Below, piece by piece: positions 24,910-29,652 of a stretch of DNA of 29,652 nucleotides (position 1 is the first letter of the stretch; each line of letters opens with the position of its first letter). A model generated the notes under the pieces. That model ran no database searches, had not been told where the DNA came from, and saw only the letters and a list, made by a program, of their open reading frames with translations. Source of the DNA: CAZEIW01 sp964512305 (GTDB lineage: Bacteria; Pseudomonadota; Gammaproteobacteria; Burkholderiales; Burkholderiaceae_F); NCBI GenBank assembly GCA_964512305.1, contig CAZEIW010000011.1:1-29652 (forward strand), in the 5' to 3' direction. A program made the translations under genes and the position numbers.

Positions 24910-25600
24910 CGGTTTCGGTTCCGGCCTGTGGGCCGGGTTCGGATGGGTTGGCGTTTGCGCCGAGCGCCGCGCGCGCCTTGCGCACGAGGCGTTCCAGGTG
25001 ACGGTCGGGCACGCCGGCGACGCGTAGCGCCTCGGTCGTACGCAGCAGGTAGTCGAGGTTTGAGCCCCGGTGTCCGCGCGCGCCGGTCAGGATCTCGATC
25101 AGCTCGGAGTCTCCGAGGCGGGCGCAGAAGTGATTGGAGTCGCGCCGCACGACGAACCCGAGCGCGACCAGCCCGCCGCGGTGGTCCAGGCGCCGGCAGT
25201 GCAGCCAGCGCGGCTCGTAGGCCCCGAGCAGCATCTCGCGCCGCCACAGCCGCTCGAACTGATCCGTCAGGCCGCGCGCCGGGATCCGGTATGCCACGCC
25301 GGCGCAGCATCCGCCGCGGTCGAGCCCGGCGACCAGGCCCGGGCGATCGGGCGTGCCGCGGTACTGCACCGACCGCAGGCACAGGCGGCGATGGTAGCCG
25401 TGCACCCGCGCCAGGACACGCTGGTCGAACTCCATTTCCGGATCCCAGATCAGCGAGCCGTACGCGAATACCCACCGTGGCTCGCGCCCGTTCCAGCCGG
25501 CGAGCACGGCGTCGCGGGAAGCGGCCAGCTGCGCGTCGGTCAGAGGGACCGGCGTCAGGCGGGCCGCGCGATCGGCGGGGTGGCAGGGAGCGGTGCTCAT
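24884..25600 (-). CDS. chaC: ChaC-family glutathione gamma-glutamylcyclotransferase
   Basis: A 238-residue ChaC-type enzyme that splits glutathione into 5-oxoproline and Cys-Gly. The substrate-binding loop is VFAYGSLIWDPEMEF, and the family's HRRLCLRSVQYRGTPDRPGL and GLVAGLDRGGCCAGVAYRIP follow. The predicted catalytic Glu lies in LWRREMLLGAYEP. The C-terminal part includes ARLGDSELIEILTGARGHRGSNLDYL. The last 26 bp are shared with the start of pdxH. Upstream lie two palindromes, GCCTGACAGGC (25634-25644) and TCCGAAGGCCTTCGGA (25648-25663), which may belong to its promoter. Confidence 0.9.
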   Translation of the reverse strand: MSTAPCHPADRAARLTPVPLTDAQLAASRDAVLAGWNGREPRWVFAYGSLIWDPEMEFDQRVLARVHGYHRRLCLRSVQYRGTPDRPGLVAGLDRGGCCAGVAYRIPARGLTDQFERLWRREMLLGAYEPRWLHCRRLDHRGGLVALGFVVRRDSNHFCARLGDSELIEILTGARGHRGSNLDYLLRTTEALRVAGVPDRHLERLVRKARAALGANANPSEPGPQAGTETDVHRPSAH

Positions 25601-25633
25601 GGCGCTGGGGGTGCGGTGGCGCGTGGATATTGT

Positions 25634-25663
25634 GCCTGACAGGCGTTTCCGAAGGCCTTCGGA
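25634..25663. promoter_or_regulatory. Adjacent palindromes upstream of chaC
   Basis: GCCTGACAGGC (five-base arms around one base) is followed after three bases by the perfect 16-bp palindrome TCCGAAGGCCTTCGGA. Both lie 34-63 bp upstream of the chaC ATG and downstream of the universal stress gene's stop. They could be operators or, for the longer one, a hairpin ending the stress-gene transcript; no T-tract follows. Confidence 0.35.
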
Positions 25664-25721
25664 CGGCCGCCGCTGCAGCGCGGAGCGCGGGCGGCGGCCC
25701 GGGCCGCGGCGCGCGCGGCCA

Positions 25722-26621
25722 TCAGGCGCGCCGGATCAGCAGCAGTGGAGTCGTGCACCGCGCCGCCACCCGGATCGCCACCGACCCGAGCGTGGCCGTC
25801 TTCAGGCGCCCATAACCGTGAGATCCCATCACGAGCAGGTCCAGGCGGCGCTTCTTCGCGAACGCCGCGATCTGCTCGCCCGGCTCGCCGCTCAGGCACA
25901 CGCGTTCGGCCTCGACCTCGGCGCGCTCCATCAGGGTGCGCACCTGCGCCATGGCCGCCTGCATCGACTGCGTCTGCAGCTTCTCGATCTCCTCCGCGCT
26001 CAGCATGGGCAGCGCGACGCCGGCGACGTCGGGCATCATGGCGCCGAGGAAGTCCGGCGCGACGTGGATCAGGATGAAGCGCGGCGTGGCGCCGAACAGG
26101 TCCTGGTGCCGCAGCACGTAGCGGACCGCGGCGCGACCGAAGCGGCTGCCGTCGATCGCGATCCCGACCTTCAGCGAGTCGGCCGGTGGCGCCTGCTCGC
26201 TGCGCACGATCAGCATCGGCCGCGCCGTGCGCGCCAGCGTCTCGCGCGTCACCGACCCCAGCAGCAGGCCGCGCAGCACCGAGTGTCCGTGCGAAGCCAT
26301 CACGATCAGGTCGGCGTGCCGCTTGGCGGCCGCCGCCGCGATTTCCTCGCCTGGCTTGCCGACGACGCAGCTTGCATTTGCCGTCACGCCGGCGCGCGTC
26401 AGCGCCGCCTGCGCGCTCTTGAGCACGCGCCCGGATTCGGTTTCGTAGTACGCATCGAGCACGTCGCGGTCGACCGCGTGGGCCGCGCGCACGGGCACCG
26501 GCGGTTGCACGTTGAGCAGCTCGACCTGCGGATCGGCGCCGATCAGGGTCGAGCGGGAAGCGACGAACGCGATCGCGGCACGGCCGAAGCGGCTGCCGTC
26601 GACAGGGACAAGTATCTTCAT
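25722..26621 (-). CDS. Tandem-domain universal stress protein
   Basis: A 299-residue protein made of two UspA domains. Domain 1 (residues 1-140) starts MKILVPVDGSRFGRAAIAFV and has the nucleotide loop ASHGHSVLRGLLLGS, where Ala replaces the first Gly of GX2GX9G(S/T). Domain 2 (about 150-299) starts VGIAIDGSRFGRAAVRYV and carries an intact GSHGYGRLKTATLGS. Both may bind ATP, domain 2 more surely. Tandem Usp proteins help cells survive oxygen limitation and stress. The ribosome-binding site GGAGGG is well placed. An FNR-like site 46-59 bp upstream of the ATG suggests induction without oxygen. Confidence 0.93.
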   Translation of the reverse strand: MKILVPVDGSRFGRAAIAFVASRSTLIGADPQVELLNVQPPVPVRAAHAVDRDVLDAYYETESGRVLKSAQAALTRAGVTANASCVVGKPGEEIAAAAAKRHADLIVMASHGHSVLRGLLLGSVTRETLARTARPMLIVRSEQAPPADSLKVGIAIDGSRFGRAAVRYVLRHQDLFGATPRFILIHVAPDFLGAMMPDVAGVALPMLSAEEIEKLQTQSMQAAMAQVRTLMERAEVEAERVCLSGEPGEQIAAFAKKRRLDLLVMGSHGYGRLKTATLGSVAIRVAARCTTPLLLIRRA

Positions 26622-26641
26622 GTCTTCGACCCTCCGGGCAG

Positions 26642-26680
26642 CTTATCGGGACCGGCGGCTCGCGGCCTGATCGGCGTCAA
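26642..26680 (-). promoter_or_regulatory. FNR-like promoter of the tandem universal stress gene
   Basis: On the minus strand TTGACGCCGATCAG (26680-26667) matches 8 of 10 defined positions of TTGAT-N4-ATCAA. A possible -10, GATAAG (26647-26642), follows at a distance that puts the box centre near -39 to -42, the class II arrangement. It lies in the 81-bp gap shared with the divergent tcdA gene. Confidence 0.5.
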
Positions 26681-26702
26681 TGCCCGGCGGCTAGAATCGG
26701 CC

Positions 26703-27596
26703 GTGGCCTCCGACGCGAGCAGCACCGGCAGCGAGCAACTCACCTGCGGCAGCACCGCATTCTGCGCCGCGGGAGAGGATGCACCTGCGCCGGACCTCGA
26801 GCGCCGCTTCGGCGGGGTCTCTCGCCTGTACGGCGCCGCCGGCTACGAGAAGCTGCGCCGCGCCCGCGTCGCGGTGGCGGGTCTCGGCGGCGTCGGTTCC
26901 TGGGCCGCCGAGGCGCTCGCGCGCAGCGGCGTGGGCAGCATCACGCTGATCGACCTCGATCATATCGCCGAGAGCAACGCCAACCGCCAGATCCACGCGC
27001 TCGGCGACGAATTCGGCAAGGCGAAGGTGCTCGCGATGGCCGAGCGCATCGCCCTGATCAATCCGTCGGCCCGCACCCTCTGCGTCGAGGAGTTCGTCAC
27101 GCCGGACAACGTGCAGGCGCTGCTGCGCGACGTCGACGTCGTGATCGACTGCATCGATCAGGTCTCCGCCAAGGCGGCACTGATCGCGCACGCGCGCGGG
27201 CTGGGCATCGCCGCCGTGACCTGCGGTGCCGCGGGCGGCCGCGTCGACCCGACGCGGATCCGCTGCGACGACCTTGCGCGCGCGCTCGGCGACCCGCTGC
27301 TGTCGAAAGTGCGCTACCGGTTGCGGCGGGATTACCGGTTCCCGCGCGCGCCGGCGGGCGGGTCGCGTGGCGGATCGGCGCCGCGGCCGCCGCGCTTCGG
27401 CGTGCCGGCGGTGTTCTCGGACGAGCGGCCGCGCCCCGCCCAGGCCGCAGCCGACCCGGCGGCCACCTGCGCCCCTGCGGAGAGGATCGCGGGCGCGCCG
27501 CTGGCGTGCGCCGGCTACGGGTCGACCGTCGTGGTGACGGCGCCGCTGGGGTTTGCGGCCGCCGCGCGCGCGCTGGACTGGATACTGACCGCTTGA
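26703..27596 (+). CDS. tcdA: tRNA threonylcarbamoyladenosine dehydratase TcdA
   Basis: A 297-residue E1-like (ThiF/MoeB-type) protein that cyclises the tRNA A37 modification t6A to ct6A using ATP. It matches E. coli TcdA closely: RRFGGVSRLYG, VAGLGGVGSWAAEALARSG (nucleotide site), ITLIDLDHIAESNANRQIHA, EFVTPDNVQALL, VVIDCIDQVSAKAALIAHAR, GAAGGRVDPTRI, and GSTVVVTAPLGFAAAARALD at the end. GTG at 26703 is taken as the start since no in-frame ATG precedes the RRFGG block; this gives about 35 extra residues compared with E. coli. TAGAAT at 26692-26697 is so close that the mRNA would be nearly leaderless, so the start is uncertain. Confidence 0.9.
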   Translation: MASDASSTGSEQLTCGSTAFCAAGEDAPAPDLERRFGGVSRLYGAAGYEKLRRARVAVAGLGGVGSWAAEALARSGVGSITLIDLDHIAESNANRQIHALGDEFGKAKVLAMAERIALINPSARTLCVEEFVTPDNVQALLRDVDVVIDCIDQVSAKAALIAHARGLGIAAVTCGAAGGRVDPTRIRCDDLARALGDPLLSKVRYRLRRDYRFPRAPAGGSRGGSAPRPPRFGVPAVFSDERPRPAQAAADPAATCAPAERIAGAPLACAGYGSTVVVTAPLGFAAAARALDWILTA

Positions 27597-27633
27597 TCGC
27601 TGTCAAGGCCGGCCGCGGGCGCCGTCCTAGCAT
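27593..27633 (+). promoter_or_regulatory. FNR-dependent class II promoter of the single universal stress gene
   Basis: TTGATCGCTGTCAA (27593-27606) matches 9 of 10 defined positions of the FNR/ANR consensus. TAGCAT (27628-27633) is a plausible -10, placing the start near 27640 and the box centre at about -40.5 to -41.5, exactly the class II position. The box overlaps the tcdA stop codon, so the promoter is internal to the end of that gene. Confidence 0.68.
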
Positions 27634-27687
27634 GGGTCATCGGCGGCGTCTTCGCAGCGCAACGGGCGGCCGCCGCGGGAGTTGGAG

Positions 27688-28122
27688 ATGTTCACCAAGA
27701 TACTGGTCCCCAGCGACGGCTCGGAACTGTCGCTCAAGGCGGTTCAGGGTGCCGTCGAGCTGGCGCGCCGGCTGGGGGCGCGCATCGTCGGGCTGACGGT
27801 CGTCGAGCCCTATGCCTACGCGAGCCTGTCGGAATACCGGCCGGAATCGATCGCCGACTACGAGCAGCGCGCCGAAGCCACCGCGCGCGAACGCCTGGCC
27901 GCGATTGAAACGCTCGCCAAGAAGGGTAATGTGGAAGTGGAGTGCACCGTCGCGCGGACGTTCTCGCCGTTCGAGGCGATCATCGACACCGCGAAACGGC
28001 GGGGCTGCGATGCGATCGTGATGGCGTCGCACGGACGCAAGGGTTTGAGCGCGGTACTGCTCGGGAGCGAAACGCAAAAAGTGCTGACGCATAGCGACAT
28101 CCCGGTAATGGTTTACCGGTAA
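27688..28122 (+). CDS. Universal stress protein, single UspA domain
   Basis: A 144-residue UspA-family protein. It begins MFTKILVPSDGSELSLKAV and has the nucleotide-binding loop ASHGRKGLSAVLLGS followed by TQKVLTHSDIPVMVYR, as usual for the family; Ala replaces the first Gly of the motif. The ATG at 27688 is chosen over an in-frame TTG six bases upstream because GGGAG lies at the right distance. It is a single-gene unit with a strong FNR-like promoter and an intrinsic terminator. Induction under oxygen limitation is inferred from the promoter. Confidence 0.94.
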   Translation: MFTKILVPSDGSELSLKAVQGAVELARRLGARIVGLTVVEPYAYASLSEYRPESIADYEQRAEATARERLAAIETLAKKGNVEVECTVARTFSPFEAIIDTAKRRGCDAIVMASHGRKGLSAVLLGSETQKVLTHSDIPVMVYR

Positions 28123-28164
28123 TTGCGTTGAATCACCCGGCAGTCGACCTTTCGACCCGCGCCG

Positions 28165-28198
28165 ACCCGGCCACCGCAAGGTGGCCGGGTTTGTTTTG
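28165..28198 (+). terminator. Rho-independent terminator after the universal stress gene
   Basis: ACCCGGCCACC (28165-28175) pairs perfectly with GGTGGCCGGGT (28180-28190) around a GCAA tetraloop, and TTGTTTTG follows at once. This is a textbook intrinsic terminator on the plus strand, 43 bp after the stop codon. It is the only clear one in the window. Confidence 0.92.
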
Positions 28199-28242
28199 AT
28201 ACGGACGATCGGCCGCCCCGCGCCGGCCGGGACGCGCGACGG

Positions 28243-29388
28243 TCAGCCCACCGTCCGGCGCTGACCCATCTCCCGCCTGATCCAGTCGTGGAAGTGGATC
28301 ATGCCGTCCTCGTGCGGCGTGTGGAACGGCCCGACGTCGTCCTCGCCCGCCAGCCACAGCGCGCGCCGCCCCTGCTGCATGCGCTCGCAGATGTGCGCGT
28401 CCTCGGCTGCGGACTCCGCGTACGCCGCTTGATGCGCCTCGACGATGTCGCGCTCGAAGGCGTGGATCTCCTCCGGGTAGTAGAACTCGACGATGTTGGT
28501 CGTGCGGTCGGGGCCGCGCGGTATCAGCGTGCTGACGACCAGCGAATACGGATACCACTCGAGCATCACGTTCGGATACAGGATCGACCAGATCGTGCCG
28601 AACTTGGGGACCTTGCCGCCCGAGAAGCGCATGATGGTGTCGCGGTACCTCAGGTAGTTCGGCGAGGTCTGCGACTCGAGCCCGTTGTTGACGCCGAGAA
28701 TCTGGTAGCTCCAGCGCTCGCCGAAGCCCCACTCGTAGTTGCCGGCATCGACCCATTTCTGCAGGCCCGGATGCGTGGCCTCGACGTGATAGAGCTCGAG
28801 GAAGATCTCGAGGAACGTCTTCCAGTTGAAGCGGCACTCCTCGACGATGCAGCGGTCGAACACGTAGCCGGACCAGTCGTACTCGGGGGCGAGCGGAAAG
28901 TCCGCGAGGTCCCGGCCCGGGTCGCGCGGTCCGGCGAACAGCAGCCCGCGCCAGTTCGTCAGCGGCGTGCTGGGCAGCGAGCACTGCGGCGGCGTGCGCT
29001 CGAAATCCGGCGCGCCGAGCAGCCGTCCGTCGAGATCGTAGGTCCAGCGGTGCAGCGGGCAGACGATGTTTCCGCCCGGCACCTGGCCGCGTCCGTCGAG
29101 GATCCTGGCCTGCCGGTGCCGGCAGACGTTGGAGAGCAGGCTCACGCCGCTGTCGCCGCGGACCAGCACCTTGCCGTCCTCGGTCCACGGCAGCACCATG
29201 TAGTCGCCGGCCTCGGGCACCATTTTCTCGTGGCCGACATAGTTCGGCCCGCGCCCGAACAGCAGCAGCATCTCGCGCTCGTACCAGGCCGGGTCCAGGT
29301 AGCAGGACACGGGCAGCGGTGCCGTGCGGTCCACCAGGCTCGCATCGAGGTTGGAACGGCGTGAGATCCTGTCGTCCGGCGCATTCAT
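28243..29388 (-). CDS. Rieske-type aromatic ring-hydroxylating oxygenase, alpha subunit
   Basis: A 381-residue oxygenase large subunit. The Rieske [2Fe-2S] site is CRHRQARIL (Cys-X-His) and CPLHRWTYDLDGRLLGAP (Cys-X2-His). The mononuclear iron site is FLELYHVEATHPG, with the pair His-X4-His and an acidic bridging residue before it. The third ligand should be an Asp or Glu in the C-terminal part. The substrate is unknown; such single-gene alpha subunits act on aromatic acids, quaternary amines or sterols. No beta subunit, ferredoxin or reductase is adjacent within the window. ATG at 29388 is preferred because it follows GAGGA and starts a normal N-terminus; an upstream ATG at 29523 would add 45 Pro-rich, unlikely residues. 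Confidence 0.88.
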   Translation of the reverse strand: MNAPDDRISRRSNLDASLVDRTAPLPVSCYLDPAWYEREMLLLFGRGPNYVGHEKMVPEAGDYMVLPWTEDGKVLVRGDSGVSLLSNVCRHRQARILDGRGQVPGGNIVCPLHRWTYDLDGRLLGAPDFERTPPQCSLPSTPLTNWRGLLFAGPRDPGRDLADFPLAPEYDWSGYVFDRCIVEECRFNWKTFLEIFLELYHVEATHPGLQKWVDAGNYEWGFGERWSYQILGVNNGLESQTSPNYLRYRDTIMRFSGGKVPKFGTIWSILYPNVMLEWYPYSLVVSTLIPRGPDRTTNIVEFYYPEEIHAFERDIVEAHQAAYAESAAEDAHICERMQQGRRALWLAGEDDVGPFHTPHEDGMIHFHDWIRREMGQRRTVG

Positions 29389-29652
29389 CTTTTCATATTC
29401 CTCGGCTTCGAAAGGCGGCGGAGTTGGACGTTTGGCGCCGGCAGCTTCGGGACCGAAAGGCGGGAGGATCGGCTTCGAGGGGTGGCTGCGCCCCCCCTCG
29501 AGCACCCCCCGCGGCATTCGCAAGCGTCATTCTTGCTGCCACCCCGTTCATGGAGTCTTGCCCGAAATACCCGGCTCTCAGGGTCGACGAAGCCATCGAA
29601 CGGCGAAATCTTAGCGTCCGGCGACGGTTTCGTGCGTGGACCTGCGTCAAAC
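29389..29652. other. Upstream region of the Rieske oxygenase gene with inverted repeat
   Basis: These 264 bp show no convincing gene. An imperfect hairpin spans 29475-29501: TCGAGGGG and CCCCTCGA pair, with a T/C mismatch and two further G-C pairs around a CTGCG loop. It sits in a purine/pyrimidine-skewed stretch (GGCGGGAGGATCGG, then CACCCCCCGCGG). It could be a leader hairpin, a terminator of a gene outside the window, or one copy of a dispersed repeat. Confidence 0.45.

Noticed and set aside
25593..26702. A long plus-strand frame joined in frame to tcdA, suggesting a fusion protein.
   Set aside because: The upstream part is antisense to the tandem universal stress gene, which has clear UspA motifs on the minus strand, and it has no recognisable domain.
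28197..28202. TGATAC after the universal stress gene terminator as a pad-type operator.
   Set aside because: It lacks the following AG, has no partner site, and lies between two gene ends rather than before a promoter.
29389..29523. An extended N-terminus for the Rieske oxygenase from an ATG at 29523.
   Set aside because: The extra 45 residues are Pro-rich, cross the hairpin region and look non-coding, while the ATG at 29388 has a GAGGA ribosome-binding site.

Overview
The window is chromosomal DNA from a high-GC proteobacterium, most likely a denitrifying or facultatively anaerobic betaproteobacterium of the Azoarcus/Aromatoleum/Thauera type. The main reason is a complete, colinear pad gene set (padBCDEFGHIJ) for anaerobic phenylacetate oxidation to benzoyl-CoA. 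FNR/ANR-type boxes and universal stress genes also fit a lifestyle that moves between oxic and anoxic conditions. I see no rRNA, tRNA, CRISPR array, insertion sequence or phage gene, and no stretch over 300 bp without a gene. The largest gaps are 2338-2578, 17062-17331 and 29389-29652.

Layout. 1-1548: 3' part of a lipoprotein with two DUF1566 domains. 1606-2337 (minus): a small conserved protein and a fluoroacetyl-CoA-thioesterase (FlK)-like hot-dog enzyme. 2338-2578: a divergent control region with four copies of a GTGATACAG half-site and an FNR-like box. 2579-13040 (plus): padB to padJ, tightly packed with several ATGA overlaps. 13091-14080: a PaaX-family repressor. 13990-15548 (minus): a 3-oxoadipyl-CoA thiolase followed by a DUF2249 protein. 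15672-16646: a type VI secretion-type FHA protein. 16651-17061 (minus): a 4HBT thioesterase. 17332-19410: a LemA/TPM/TPM operon. 19575-20153: msrA. 20173-24123 (minus): a DUF72 protein and a NarL-type response regulator/histidine kinase pair. 24271-25600 (minus): pdxH and chaC. 25722-26621 (minus): a double universal stress protein. 26703-27596: tcdA. 27688-28122: a single universal stress protein with a strong terminator. 28243-29388 (minus): a Rieske oxygenase alpha subunit.

How the genes work together. PadJ activates phenylacetate to phenylacetyl-CoA. The membrane-bound molybdenum/iron-sulfur enzyme PadBCD oxidises its alpha carbon by four electrons and releases phenylglyoxylate. The five-subunit 2-oxoacid oxidoreductase PadEFGHI then makes benzoyl-CoA and CO2. 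The control region suggests two inputs: derepression through a PaaX-type regulator, probably the adjacent gene, whose known effector in the family is phenylacetyl-CoA, and activation without oxygen by an FNR-type protein. The divergent FlK-like thioesterase carries its own pair of the same half-sites, so it probably belongs to the same regulon. That pairing, with a second FNR-type theme at the two universal stress genes, is the most interesting signal in the window.
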